Positions 15,095 to 24,765 of a stretch of DNA of 64,000 nt are shown piece after piece. The position numbers were made by a program, and so were the translations under genes. The notes under the pieces were generated by a model, which made no database searches, was not told the DNA's origin, and was given only the letters and a program-made list of their open reading frames with translations. Position 1 is the first letter of the stretch. Each line of letters opens with the position of its first letter. The DNA is from an uncultured Dehalococcoidia bacterium (GTDB taxonomy: Bacteria; Chloroflexota; Dehalococcoidia; Lucifugimonadales; G958296245), in NCBI GenBank assembly GCA_958296245.1, contig OY282458.1:744001-808000 (forward strand). Direction: 5' to 3'.

Positions 15095-16300
15095 ATGGCA
15101 ACCACTCCCCGAGCTTTGACCTACCGCGGCATACCCGTCTGGCGTCATGCCCTGATCATCAGGTGGGTCGTGCAGATAGTGTCCGCCCTGGTGGCCGTGA
15201 CGCTGGTAGTCTGGTTCTTCGCCAACATCGTCGGTGCGATACAGGAACGCGATATTCCCGCCGGTTTCGGCTTCCTGTCACGCGAATATCAGACCCCCAT
15301 CGGCGAGCACTTCATCCCCTACGAATCTTCGGATACCTTCCTATATGCCCTCCTAGTCGCCGCCATCAACACGGTGGTGGTTGCCATTCTTGGCGTGATC
15401 CTAGCAACCATGTTGGGCGTCCTCATCGGGGTGGCGCGCCTGTCCGGTAGCTGGATCTTATCCAGACTGATGCTGGTCTACATCGAGTTCTTCCGCAACG
15501 TACCGCTCCTCGTCCAGCTACTCTTCTGGTTCTTCATCGTGTTGACGCTGCCCCCCGTGCGTGAGGGTTACGTCTTCTTCGACAGGATCTACGTCAACAA
15601 CGCCGGCATATCAATGCCCGGGCCGGTCGGGAGCAGCCTCGCGTCAGCGTCGGCATGGTTGGCTCTCGCCGCGGTCTCAGTGGGCTTGGGCGTGCTCGTC
15701 CACCGCGTTCTGACTTGGCGCGAAGACCGGACCGGGCGGGCCTCGTATCCTCTGGCGGCAGGGATCACCGTCGCCGTAGCGTGCGGCGCGGCGGCCTGGC
15801 TGATCGTGGGATCGGTTGTCGGGGAGGCCCCTCTCGTCATCTCCTCGCCGGAGCCCTACGGAAGGTTCGGACGTATCGGCGGCGGCTTCACCATTCGGGC
15901 CGGTCTGCTGATCCTGCTCATCGGACTGGTGATATACACGTCCGCCTTCGTAGCCGAAATAGTCCGGGCCGGCATCCAGTCGGTCGGGCGCGGCCAGACC
16001 GAAGCGTCCCGGGCATTGGGTCTGTCGGGCATAGACACCCTGCGCCACGTAACCTTCCCACAGGCTCTCCGCGTCATCATCCCGCCGATGATCAGCCAGT
16101 ATCTCAATCTGACGAAGAACAGCAGCCTGGGCGGCGCCGTCGGATACACCGACCTGACCAACGTCGCTATCACCATGACCCAGACCGCCCCGGCGGTGTC
16201 CATATTCCTCCTGATCATGCTCGCCTACCTTGCCATGAGTCTTACTTGGTCGCTGATCGGCAATCTATACAACCGGCACATCCGAATCGTGGGAGGCTGA
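15095..16300 (+). CDS. aapQ: General L-amino-acid ABC transporter permease AapQ-like
   Basis: A 401-aa inner-membrane permease of the HisMQ family. It has the long AapQ-type layout: TM near 25-48, GFGFLSREY, TMs at about 85-150, a large central loop with an extra TM pair (about 188-255), then the EAA loop QTEASRALGLSGIDTLRHVTFPQALRVIIPP near residue 308 that docks the ATPase. EFFRNVPLLVQLLFW is a family hallmark. Pairs with AapM. Confidence 0.9.
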   Translation: MATTPRALTYRGIPVWRHALIIRWVVQIVSALVAVTLVVWFFANIVGAIQERDIPAGFGFLSREYQTPIGEHFIPYESSDTFLYALLVAAINTVVVAILGVILATMLGVLIGVARLSGSWILSRLMLVYIEFFRNVPLLVQLLFWFFIVLTLPPVREGYVFFDRIYVNNAGISMPGPVGSSLASASAWLALAAVSVGLGVLVHRVLTWREDRTGRASYPLAAGITVAVACGAAAWLIVGSVVGEAPLVISSPEPYGRFGRIGGGFTIRAGLLILLIGLVIYTSAFVAEIVRAGIQSVGRGQTEASRALGLSGIDTLRHVTFPQALRVIIPPMISQYLNLTKNSSLGGAVGYTDLTNVAITMTQTAPAVSIFLLIMLAYLAMSLTWSLIGNLYNRHIRIVGG

Positions 16301-16304
16301 GGTA

Positions 16305-17555
16305 GTGGTAGCCGGTCAGGGCACGACGCCCACACCCGCCCCGGTCCTTCCGCCGCGTTCCGAAGTGGGCGCGGTCGGCTGGGCCCGCGCCAATCTCTTC
16401 AGCTCGTGGTACAACAGCCTTCTCACCGTCATCGCCAGTGCGGCGGTTGTGTTGGGACTCTGGTTCGGCCTGAATTGGGTTGTCCTAGACGCCGAATGGG
16501 GCGTTATCGAGACGATTGGCGGACGTTTCATCATCGGCGGGTACAACACCGACCAGGCCTGCCCGGGCAACGACTGCTTCTGGAGGCCGCAAGCCGCCCT
16601 GCTGATGACCACGGCGCTCCTGGGCATGTTATGGGTGGTCGCCGGCGGAGTCGTCGGGCGCATCGCAATGGCGGTTGCGGCCGCCGCTGCGCTCTGCGCC
16701 TTCCTCCCCTACAGCATGGAGAGGATGGGTCTCGACGTGCGGCTGCTGCTGCTCGCCAACCTGCCCGCGCTCGGAGTGGGGTGGGCGCTTGCCCGCTATA
16801 CGCCCGTAGGCAAACCGCGCTGGGTCCTGGTGACAGGTGTGTCCGTCTTCCTGCTCACGGTGGTGCTCCTGCGAGGAATTCCAGGAGTTTGGGGCCTGCA
16901 GCCCGTGCCGACCCTGTACTGGGGCGGCCTCACGCTCAACCTGCTCCTTGCCGTCGCGGGCATCGCCCTGAGCCTGCCCCTCGGCATCGCTCTAGCGCTG
17001 GGACGGCGCAGCGACCTACCGATAGTGAAGCTGCTATGCGTGGCATTCATCGAGATATTCCGGGGCGTGCCGCTGATAACCCTGCTCTTCGCGTCGCAAC
17101 ATCTCGTGCCCCTTGCTTTCCCGGAGGCATTCCCACGGAACTCCCTCTTCAGCGCCGGGGTCGTGATCACCCTCTTCAGCGCGGCGTACATGGCCGAAAA
17201 CATCCGCGGCGGGCTCCAGTCTCTGCATCCCGGACAGGCCGAGGCGGCCCGGGCCCTGGGGCTTGCAGGCTGGCAGACCACGCTCCTAATCTCCCTGCCT
17301 CAAGCCATTCGAAACGTCATCCCGACCATCGTCGGGCAGTTCATCAGCCTCTTCAAGGACACCAGTTTGGTCTATATCATAGGTATGGTGGATATGGTGG
17401 AGATAGGCCGCACCTTCATTCTGGGCAACCCGGAATACAGGATCAGCACCAAGGAGGTCTTCATCTTCATAGCGCTGGTATTCTGGGCCTTCACCTACGG
17501 AATGTCATACGCCAGCCGCCGCTTGGAGCAGCGGTTGGGCGTGGGCACGCGGTAA
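16305..17555 (+). CDS. aapM: General L-amino-acid ABC transporter permease AapM-like
   Basis: A 416-aa HisMQ-type permease starting with GTG 4 bp after aapQ (SD GGAGG). About eight hydrophobic segments. FIEIFRGVPLITLLF is near residue 245, and the EAA loop QAEAARALGLAGWQTTLLISLPQAIRNVIP is near 308. The GTLFKDTSLVYIIG-type signature appears as SLFKDTSLVYIIGMVD. Normal AapM length. Confidence 0.9.
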   Translation: MVAGQGTTPTPAPVLPPRSEVGAVGWARANLFSSWYNSLLTVIASAAVVLGLWFGLNWVVLDAEWGVIETIGGRFIIGGYNTDQACPGNDCFWRPQAALLMTTALLGMLWVVAGGVVGRIAMAVAAAAALCAFLPYSMERMGLDVRLLLLANLPALGVGWALARYTPVGKPRWVLVTGVSVFLLTVVLLRGIPGVWGLQPVPTLYWGGLTLNLLLAVAGIALSLPLGIALALGRRSDLPIVKLLCVAFIEIFRGVPLITLLFASQHLVPLAFPEAFPRNSLFSAGVVITLFSAAYMAENIRGGLQSLHPGQAEAARALGLAGWQTTLLISLPQAIRNVIPTIVGQFISLFKDTSLVYIIGMVDMVEIGRTFILGNPEYRISTKEVFIFIALVFWAFTYGMSYASRRLEQRLGVGTR

Positions 17556-17597
17556 GATGCGCACGTGCGCGCCAAGTCTCATTGCGCGGAGGCGAAA

Positions 17598-18359
17598 GTG
17601 ACAACGGAAGACCAATCTCATGAAGCCGACGACATCATAATATGCCGCGACGTGCATAAGTGGTTCGGCAACTTCCATGCACTCCGAGGCGTCACCACCT
17701 CGGTGCGCAGAGGCCAAGTGGTGGTCGTCATCGGTCCCTCCGGGTCGGGCAAGTCCACCTTCATCCGGACCATCAACCGCCTGGAGTACCACCAGCGCGG
17801 CCAGATCATAGTGGACGGCTTCGAGATGACCGACGACGTCCGCAACATAGACGCCATCCGCCGCGAGGTGGGCATGGTCTTCCAGTCGTTCAACCTCTTC
17901 CCCCACCTCACCGTGATGCGCAACATCACACTGGCCCCGACCAAGGTGCGCCACGTCCCCATTGCCGAAGCCGACGCCGCCGCGCTGGAGCTCCTGGAAC
18001 GGGTCGGCATCCCCGAACAGGCTGACAAGTACCCCGGGGAACTGTCTGGCGGGCAACAGCAACGGGTTGCAATAGCCCGGGCGCTCGCTATGCAGCCCAA
18101 GGTAATGCTCTTCGACGAGCCTACTTCGGCCTTGGACCCCGAAATGATCAAAGAGGTGTTGGACGTCATGAGGGAACTGGCCGCTTCCGGGATGACCATG
18201 ATAGTGGTCTCCCACGAAATCGGCTTTGCCAAGGAAGTGGCAGACAGCATCCTCATGTTCGACGAGGGGAAGGTCATCGAAGAGCGTCCCACGAGTGAGT
18301 TCTTCGACCACCCGCGCGAAGACCGGACCAAGGCGTTCCTCTCGCAGATACTCGGGTAG
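17598..18359 (+). CDS. aapP: Amino-acid ABC transporter ATP-binding protein AapP-like
   Basis: A 253-aa ATPase from the GTG at 17598, chosen for GGAGG upstream. Walker [11 protein letters not shown]-loop [12 protein letters not shown], signature [15 protein letters not shown], Walker [15 protein letters not shown]-loop VVSHE. Closest in style to GlnQ/AapP polar amino-acid ATPases. Last gene of the five-gene operon. Confidence 0.95.
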   Translation: MTTEDQSHEADDIIICRDVHKWFGNFHALRGVTTSVRRGQVVVVIGPSGSGKSTFIRTINRLEYHQRGQIIVDGFEMTDDVRNIDAIRREVGMVFQSFNLFPHLTVMRNITLAPTKVRHVPIAEADAAALELLERVGIPEQADKYPGELSGGQQQRVAIARALAMQPKVMLFDEPTSALDPEMIKEVLDVMRELAASGMTMIVVSHEIGFAKEVADSILMFDEGKVIEERPTSEFFDHPREDRTKAFLSQILG

Positions 18360-18618
18360 CCGTGTCCCCGGGAGTTGCGGGGCCGGGTATCTCAAAGCCG
18401 GCTGGAAGGCGAGATCCATCCCGCTTCTCCATTTTGGAACTTGAGGGTTGTCCCGTATCTATTCCCCTTCCTGGCCGGAAGGGAGGGCTGCAAGGAAGCC
18501 GGAAAGCGTTCTCCCTCGACCTGCTATAGCCAGGGGACGGGATGGGCCGCCGGTCTGGGCTTGCGACAGTCTGATTGCGTCGGCGTGGTAGCATAGGGCC
18601 GGACAAGGAGGATGGGAG

Positions 18619-19929
18619 ATGGCCGCCGATTTCGAGGAGCGGATCCGTGAGTGTGTCCCAAGCGAGGCTGTCTACGTCAACGTGGAGGCTTCGAGAGGCC
18701 CCAGGAGCATGTTGGAGCTCGGCGACGGCAGCCTTCTGGGCGTGCGCGGGGCGGGCAGGTCGGTCTCCGGCGACGGAGGGAGGACGTGGACGGAGCCTGC
18801 GCCCCTCGTGCAGGCCGACGGGTCCGAGATGGGGGGCGCGCTCCGGCACCTGACCAGGCTCAAGTCCGGTCGCATTGGCGCCTTCTGGAGCGCCCCTGGC
18901 CGGGAATCGGAGTCGAGAGGGCAGCAGTACCAGCAAACCGAGTGGTTCCGCCTGTCTGAGGACGAGGGCAGGACGTGGTCGGAACCGTTCCGGATGTCCG
19001 AGCCGTACAACAACGCCGTGATTCACAACGAGGCTGCCGTCACCGGCAGCGGGCGCGTCGTCGCGGCGGCGTACACCCTGGTCGGCAAGACGTTGCGCGG
19101 CGGGAGTCTGGGAATAGGCCCCACGACGCGGGCGTTGTTCGGCGAGCAGGTCGCGCGTGTGGGCGCGCACGGCTACGAGCACTTCTTCACGTACTGCTGG
19201 GCCTATTACTCGGACGACGAAGGCCGGACTTGGAGCGCCAACGAGGGCAAGGGTAAATGGGGAGCCGGAGGCGAGCTATTCGTAACCCTGGACTTCAGCG
19301 CCGGGGGGCACTGGCGCTGCAACGAGCCCGCTATCGCGGAGGTCAGCCCCGATCATCTGCTGATGCTCATGCGGACTCCCTTGGGCCGTTTCTACCAATC
19401 GTGGTCTGCCGACAATGGCGCCACTTGGTCGCACCCCGAGCCCAGCTCACTTGCTACGGCGCTGGCCCCGGCCGCCATGACGCGGATTCCGGGAACGGGG
19501 CACTTGTTGGTCGTCTGGAATCAGGCGTCTCCCGACGAGATCGAGAAGGGGCTTCAGCGGCACCGGCTGTCAGCCGCCGTGAGCAAAGACGGAGGCGCTA
19601 CGTGGCTTCGTTCCGGGAACGTATTCTCCGTGTACGGAGAGCACGACCGCACCTACGTCGAACCCCCGCCCATCCGGAACTACCGGGCAACAGAGTTGTC
19701 TCCAAGGCTGCCCCTCAACGACATTCAGGGCACGTACCCGTTCATCTCGCTCTGGAAGGACCACGTCATAGTCCGGTTTGGGTGCAGTGACCGCGCTTAC
19801 TACGCCGCTGACCGAATGGGGACCAGGCGATACGATCAGCGGCCAGAATCAGGGCGTGGACACAGCGGCTACGTACAGATCGCGCTGCCCCTGACTTGGT
19901 TCTACGAAAGGCTGACGCGGTTCGGGTAG
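18619..19929 (+). CDS. Sialidase-fold (Asp-box/BNR repeat) protein
   Basis: A 436-aa protein with five Asp-box motifs S-x-D-x-G-x-T-W: SGDGGRTW, SEDEGRTW, SDDEGRTW, SADNGATW, SKDGGATW. This predicts a six-bladed propeller of the sialidase/exo-alpha-glycosidase superfamily. No signal peptide, so cytoplasmic. No full sialidase arginine triad can be assigned by eye, so sialidase activity is not claimed. SD AAGGAGG. It leads a likely operon with the enolase (5-bp gap) and epimerase genes, suggesting a sugar-acid or glycan-derived substrate. Confidence 0.8.
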   Translation: MAADFEERIRECVPSEAVYVNVEASRGPRSMLELGDGSLLGVRGAGRSVSGDGGRTWTEPAPLVQADGSEMGGALRHLTRLKSGRIGAFWSAPGRESESRGQQYQQTEWFRLSEDEGRTWSEPFRMSEPYNNAVIHNEAAVTGSGRVVAAAYTLVGKTLRGGSLGIGPTTRALFGEQVARVGAHGYEHFFTYCWAYYSDDEGRTWSANEGKGKWGAGGELFVTLDFSAGGHWRCNEPAIAEVSPDHLLMLMRTPLGRFYQSWSADNGATWSHPEPSSLATALAPAAMTRIPGTGHLLVVWNQASPDEIEKGLQRHRLSAAVSKDGGATWLRSGNVFSVYGEHDRTYVEPPPIRNYRATELSPRLPLNDIQGTYPFISLWKDHVIVRFGCSDRAYYAADRMGTRRYDQRPESGRGHSGYVQIALPLTWFYERLTRFG

Positions 19930-19934
19930 CGGCT

Positions 19935-21086
19935 ATGAAGATTACGGACATCAAATCGTATCCCGTCCGCGCCGGGGCAAGGAACCTGTTCGTTCTGAAG
20001 ATCGAGTCGGACGAGGGCTACTACGGGTTGGGCGAGTCCGGCGTTTCCGGGAGGGAATTGGCCGTCCGGGGGGCCGCAACCCACTTCCGCGAGTTTCTGA
20101 TCGGCAAGGACCCGATGGCCATTGGAGCCCTATGGCAGGAGACCTATCGTAGTCAGTACTTCGAGGGCGGCCGCGTTCTCACCGGCGCCCTCTCGGCCAT
20201 CGACATCGCCCTGCACGATCTCGTAGCTAAGAAACTTGGCGTTCCGGTCTACCAACTCTTGGGGGGTGCGCACCGTGACCACGTGCCCTGCTTTGCCACC
20301 TCGTCTTATCCCCTCCAAGGGCCGGAGGTGATCGAGGACGCGGTGAAGATGGTAGAGGAGGGATGGAGCGTCATACGATTCACGCCGGGCCATCCGCACG
20401 TCGAAGGGGACGCTACCTTGTTCGAGCCGAGGGACTCGATCGCCGTCACGGCGGAGTGGCTGATCAAGGTGCGTGAGGCGTTGGGGCCGCGCCCGGTTTT
20501 GGGGATCGACTACCACCACCGGCTGAGTGTGGCCGAGGCCGCCTCCTTCTGCCAGATGCTACCGCCGCACACCCTGGACTTCCTCGAAGAACCGATACGT
20601 GACGAATCCCCGGAGGCATACCATGCGCTCCGCTCCATGACCAACGTGCCGTTCGCCATCGGAGAGGAGATTTCCAGCAAGTGGCACTTCTTGCCCTATA
20701 TAGAGCGCGGCTTGACCAACTTCGCGCGGGTGGACATCTGCAACGTCGGCGGCTTTACGGAGGCCAAGAAGGTTGCGGGGTGGTGCGAGGCGCATTACAT
20801 AGACCTGATGCCGCACAACCCGCTCGGTCCCATTTGCACCGCCGCGTCGATTCACCTGGCGGCGTCGGCGCCCAACTTCGATACCCTCGAGGACCGTACC
20901 CGTGAGGGGCTGACCTACAGCAAGGACCTGTTTCCGGTACAGCCGGCCCTGGAGGGCAACCGCTATCCCGTGCCTACGGGCCCGGGTCTCGGCGTCGAGT
21001 TCAACGAGGATGCGGCCGATGGAGACTTCGAGTTCTGGGAGGCGCCGCACCTTCACCGCCGGGACGGTTCGTACACCAACTGGTAA
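19935..21086 (+). CDS. Enolase-superfamily sugar-acid dehydratase (mandelate racemase/GalD-like)
   Basis: A 383-aa protein with an N-terminal capping domain and C-terminal TIM barrel. Metal ligands: D192 (GIDYHH), E218 (FLEEP), E244 (IGEE). D267 (VDICN) and H294 (MPHNPLGP) form the His-Asp dyad of the MR/GalD subgroups. The second-strand position reads VIRFTPG, without the KxK of the MLE subgroup. The MPHNPLGP motif is shared with D-galactonate dehydratases. Likely an acid-sugar dehydratase; substrate unknown. SAR202 genomes are known for many such paralogues. Confidence 0.87.
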   Translation: MKITDIKSYPVRAGARNLFVLKIESDEGYYGLGESGVSGRELAVRGAATHFREFLIGKDPMAIGALWQETYRSQYFEGGRVLTGALSAIDIALHDLVAKKLGVPVYQLLGGAHRDHVPCFATSSYPLQGPEVIEDAVKMVEEGWSVIRFTPGHPHVEGDATLFEPRDSIAVTAEWLIKVREALGPRPVLGIDYHHRLSVAEAASFCQMLPPHTLDFLEEPIRDESPEAYHALRSMTNVPFAIGEEISSKWHFLPYIERGLTNFARVDICNVGGFTEAKKVAGWCEAHYIDLMPHNPLGPICTAASIHLAASAPNFDTLEDRTREGLTYSKDLFPVQPALEGNRYPVPTGPGLGVEFNEDAADGDFEFWEAPHLHRRDGSYTNW

Positions 21087-21096
21087 GGAGGACGAC

Positions 21097-21897
21097 GTGG
21101 CTGATACACAGATCGACCGTGCAGATGGAGGACGGGCCGCAACGCGGGTCCTGATCACCGGTATGAGCGGGCTCATTGGCGGCATCCTGAGACGCCGCCT
21201 TGAACAGGACGGCGGTTACGAGCTGCGCGCCCTGAACCGCCGTCCCGTGGAGGGCGTCGACTGCTTCCAAGCCGACGTCGGCGACCTGGAGGCCATCAAG
21301 CCCGCGTTCGAGGGCATCGACGTCGTGGCCCACATGGCGGCGTATCTGGGGGACGACAGCTTCGAGGGACAGCTTCCGGGCAACGTGATCGGCGCGTATA
21401 ACGTCTACGAGGCAGCACGCTTGGCCGGCGTCAAGCGGGTCGTCTTCGCGAGCAGCGGCGCCACTGCCCGCGGTTTCGAAGCCGAGCCGCCGTACGACGC
21501 CATCGCTGAGGGCCGGTACGAGGACGTGCCGGACGACTTTCCGAGGATTACGCATGAGCAGACGTGGCCGGCCGGGATCTACGGCGCGGCCAAGATATGG
21601 GGCGAGGCGCTGGGCCGCCACTTCTCCGACGCCTACGGGATGTCCGTGCTGTGCGTCCGCATAGGCAGGGTCAACGAGGCCGACAGACCGGAGAGCGTCA
21701 GCGAGGTATGCAGATACCTGAGCCACCGCGACGTCGCACAGATGCTTCAGAGGTGCATCGACGCGCCGGACGACCTGAAATACGATATCTTCTTCGCCCT
21801 ATCCGACAACAGGTGGGGATACCGGGACATCGAGCATCCGCGCCGGGTCTTGGGCTACGCGCCGCAGGATTCGGCTGATCGGTTCGGCCCTCCCTAG
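21097..21897 (+). CDS. NAD-dependent epimerase/dehydratase (extended SDR)
   Basis: A 266-aa protein starting with GTG after a consensus AAGGAGG. Rossmann motif GMSGLIGG, HMAAYL near residue 75, SSGAT and the YGAAK catalytic pair (Y-x-x-x-K). In style it resembles uronate dehydrogenase/NAD-epimerase proteins that travel with enolase-superfamily genes. Starts 10 bp after the enolase gene. Confidence 0.87.
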   Translation: MADTQIDRADGGRAATRVLITGMSGLIGGILRRRLEQDGGYELRALNRRPVEGVDCFQADVGDLEAIKPAFEGIDVVAHMAAYLGDDSFEGQLPGNVIGAYNVYEAARLAGVKRVVFASSGATARGFEAEPPYDAIAEGRYEDVPDDFPRITHEQTWPAGIYGAAKIWGEALGRHFSDAYGMSVLCVRIGRVNEADRPESVSEVCRYLSHRDVAQMLQRCIDAPDDLKYDIFFALSDNRWGYRDIEHPRRVLGYAPQDSADRFGPP

Positions 21898-21954
21898 TTC
21901 GGCCAAGGCCGTCATTCCGGCGTGAGCCGGGGGCAGAGGGCAGGTCTCGAGCGC

Positions 21955-23430
21955 CTACGTCTCCGACCGCATCAGACGGACCACCTCTGCCTCTATGGCC
22001 CTTTGCACGGCGGCGACGAAAGTTGCGGTCATGGCGCCTTTGATCGCAGGCTGGAAGCCGTAGGGGCCGAATCCGAAGACGATCTCCTCTTGGACATACC
22101 TTTCCGGGCCATCGAAGTAGTAGGGCGTCGTGTCCCGGAGCGGCTCGGGCAACGAGGCTGAGTCGTAGACGATGGGGTTAGCCAGCACGAACTGCGGCCT
22201 GTCGGTGTCCAGTACCGGCGGCGTGTACGGGACACGGATCTCGCCTAGCTGGGCCGTCTCGGTGGGATGCGGCGCCCACAGGCCGACGCGGTACGTCGCG
22301 CCCGGCGCCACCCACTCGGCCAATTGCCTCCTCAGTCTGACGAACTCGTACCAGTGCGCGATCTCCCGGAGGTGCCCCGCCGGGAGGCAGCTCTCGCGCT
22401 CGTAGTCCGAGCGGCGTCCCTGCGCCCTGACGTCGTTGAAGGCGGCGACCCAGTTCGCGTATATCTTGGCCGCCCTGGACTGCATCATGTTGCCGTCGTA
22501 GCCGTGGGTGCTCTTGCCGTCGGCGACCACGACGTGAGGCATGCCGCGGTCCATCTCGCGCACGAACTCCATCGGGAACGCGTCAGGGGTCCACGGGCCC
22601 GTGTTGTCCGCCGACCACTCGACGTTCCGCGCCCATGCGACCGTTAGTCTCATGGAGGTATGCGAAGGCACGCCGTCGTACCGTAGGGTGAAGGAGTCCC
22701 CCAGGAGGTTTTCCAGAGGCTCGACCACCCACTGCCGGCCGTACCGGTTGTTGCCTACGACCACGATGGGCCTGGACGTGCCGTCCCGGAAGCGAAGCAG
22801 GAACCGCAGGAACAAGAACGCCTCGTAGGCTGCGCGCTTCACCTCGTGCAGGTGGCGGCCGTCGAGACGCCAGGTCTCCTCGTGCTCGTGCCGGAGCTCC
22901 GGCATCTCGACGAACTTGCGGTAGAGGACCTGAAACGGCTCGTTGACGTAGGGCAGGCGGCGGTTCACGCCGTAGACTCGGGAATACTCATGGCTGAATT
23001 TCCAGTACTCCAGGTCCCGTTGCACCGGATTGTCCGAGCGGAACCGGCCGTTCCTAGTCTCCTCGATGAGCCTGTCCAGCTCGGCCAGCTTCTCCTCGAA
23101 GCCTCCCGGGCCGGCAAGGAATTCGGCGAGCACGGGGGTTATGATCACTTCGACGTATGCCCCGCCCAGCCACTCCTTCAGACGCTTCAACCTGTATGAA
23201 GCCTCGCCGCCGGAGAGGTTGAGGAATGGGCCCATGGCCTCCGCGTCGATGCTGAGCTTCAAGGACTCCATCTCGAGGGCGACGTCGACGGCGTTGAGGA
23301 CGTCGGGGGCGGCAAACACCGGCGCGTACTTATCATAGACGGCAGCCTCCGATACCGCGCTGCCGTCCGCACCCCGGCTAACGTGCTCCATCAGCCGCTT
23401 GGCTGCTTCTGTCGTTGTCCGGTCTGCCAT
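21955..23430 (-). CDS. Conserved-looking protein of unknown function, 491 aa
   Basis: Not recognised. Start taken at ATG 23430 (GGAG 8 nt upstream); a longer frame to 23496 adds only low-complexity residues. No signal peptide or membrane segment. Acidic N-terminal helices, an aromatic central region (EYWKFSHEYSRVYG, GNNRYGRQWVVEPLENLLGD) and a C-terminal GFGPYGFQP-AIKGAMTATFV. VVVVGNN and HVVVADGKSTHGYDG look like strand-loop phosphate or nucleotide sites, but this is speculation. It faces the DapA-like gene across a MITE copy, inside the catabolic block. Confidence 0.6.
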   Translation of the reverse strand: MADRTTTEAAKRLMEHVSRGADGSAVSEAAVYDKYAPVFAAPDVLNAVDVALEMESLKLSIDAEAMGPFLNLSGGEASYRLKRLKEWLGGAYVEVIITPVLAEFLAGPGGFEEKLAELDRLIEETRNGRFRSDNPVQRDLEYWKFSHEYSRVYGVNRRLPYVNEPFQVLYRKFVEMPELRHEHEETWRLDGRHLHEVKRAAYEAFLFLRFLLRFRDGTSRPIVVVGNNRYGRQWVVEPLENLLGDSFTLRYDGVPSHTSMRLTVAWARNVEWSADNTGPWTPDAFPMEFVREMDRGMPHVVVADGKSTHGYDGNMMQSRAAKIYANWVAAFNDVRAQGRRSDYERESCLPAGHLREIAHWYEFVRLRRQLAEWVAPGATYRVGLWAPHPTETAQLGEIRVPYTPPVLDTDRPQFVLANPIVYDSASLPEPLRDTTPYYFDGPERYVQEEIVFGFGPYGFQPAIKGAMTATFVAAVQRAIEAEVVRLMRSET

Positions 23431-23499
23431 ATCTGGAACTCCGTACCGTCTCGAGTTGCATCCAAGGGTATCACTTCGCCGGCAGCGGCACCCCATTTT

Positions 23500-23639
23500 A
23501 TAACTGTTCAGACTCTTTGAGACCCCAAGGGGGGGGTCTTCCCTCTGGCAGGGGGTCTGTGGGCTGTGCCCCAGTTACCAGGGGGCGGGCGGGTGGGGAT
23601 CAAAGACGGCTACGCCAGTCGAAAAGGGACCACAGTTAT
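23500..23639 (+). mobile_element. MITE-like element, copy E
   Basis: A 140-bp internally deleted copy. Terminal ATAACTG/CAGTTAT is a perfect 7-bp inverted pair, and the left end continues GTTCAGAC. Flanks CCCATTTT (23492-23499) and CCCCTTTT (23640-23647) are an 8-bp duplication with one mismatch. It lies between two divergent genes. Confidence 0.75.
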
Positions 23640-23712
23640 CCCCTTTTGGAGGAGTTGCAAACAGGCCGGCGGACGCATACACTGCGGCCTTGCAACGTCT
23701 ACGGAGGAACTT

Positions 23713-24645
23713 ATGGACAGGGAAAGTCTCAAGGAACTGATAGTGGGGCCGATCGGGGCCATATCGACCCCGTTCGACGAGGGCTTCAAGGTCGACTTGG
23801 GCGCCATGCACGAGATGGTGCAGAGGATGGTGGACGCCGGGGTCTCTAATGGGAAGGGGGCCATCAAGATCGCGTCGGCCCTCGGGGAAGGGCCGATGCT
23901 GCGCGAGTCCGAATGGCCCGCGATGCTGCGCACCGCCGTCAACGCGGCCGGAGGCAAGGCGCCGGTCATGTTCGGCATCCACGACAAGGACACCCTCTGG
24001 TCCATAGACCAAGCCAGGCGAGCACAGGACCTGGGGGCTGTTGCCCTTCAGGTGACGCCCCCCATCTACAACGTACCGACCCAGCAGGACGTGTACGACT
24101 ACTTCTACGATCTGTCCAATGCGATCGACATCGGCATCATGGTCTACCATACGACCTGGATGCCCGGGGGGAGCATCGAGACGGACACGTTCCTGCGCAT
24201 GGCGGACATTGACAACGTGGCTGCCGTCAAGTGGGGCGGCTCCTCGGAAGGCGTCTATGAGGACATGACCAAGTTCGCCCACGTCTTCAACGTAATCGAC
24301 AACAGCGCCAATCCGGTGGGGTGCGCCGAGCTGGGCGGCCGCGGGTACGTCCAGACGACCTTGGACGTCTACCCGGAGCAAGACCTGCGGGTGTGGGAGC
24401 TGATGGAGCAGAGGCGCTACGACGAGGCCAGAGCGCTATACCATTCCGTCTATGACGACATAAGGGATATGTACGAGAAGGTAAACAAGCGCACCGGGGG
24501 GCAGTCGGTCGTCTTCAAAGGACTGATGTCCATCATGGGCCATCACACAGGCGCCCCCAGGCCGCCCTCCAAGGCGATGAATGACGAAGAGCTGGCCGAG
24601 TTGCGTGAGAAGGCCGCCGGGTGGGGGTGGCCCGTCAAGGGCTGA
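23713..24645 (+). CDS. DapA-family lyase (dihydrodipicolinate synthase/N-acetylneuraminate lyase superfamily)
   Basis: A 310-aa TIM-barrel protein. The Schiff-base lysine is K173 (AVKWGG) and the conserved tyrosine Y145 (MVYHT). SD ACGGAGGAAC. It shares motif order and even residue numbering with the paralogue at 46440 (Y145, K173, AIDIGIMVYHT, DNS, RPPS near the end). GxxGE..LT is replaced by ASALGEGPMLRESEW, so the substrate is not that of DapA itself. Likely an aldolase/dehydratase for a 2-keto acid. Confidence 0.86.
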   Translation: MDRESLKELIVGPIGAISTPFDEGFKVDLGAMHEMVQRMVDAGVSNGKGAIKIASALGEGPMLRESEWPAMLRTAVNAAGGKAPVMFGIHDKDTLWSIDQARRAQDLGAVALQVTPPIYNVPTQQDVYDYFYDLSNAIDIGIMVYHTTWMPGGSIETDTFLRMADIDNVAAVKWGGSSEGVYEDMTKFAHVFNVIDNSANPVGCAELGGRGYVQTTLDVYPEQDLRVWELMEQRRYDEARALYHSVYDDIRDMYEKVNKRTGGQSVVFKGLMSIMGHHTGAPRPPSKAMNDEELAELREKAAGWGWPVKG

Positions 24646-24765
24646 GCGGCCGGGCGCTGCCGAATGCCGCTATATACGCGCTAGGGCCTGCATCCGCAGC
24701 AGTGCCGTCCCATGCTCACGACAAACGCCTTTTCGGTGCGGCGACGCCTGTAGTTACGGTCTCCG

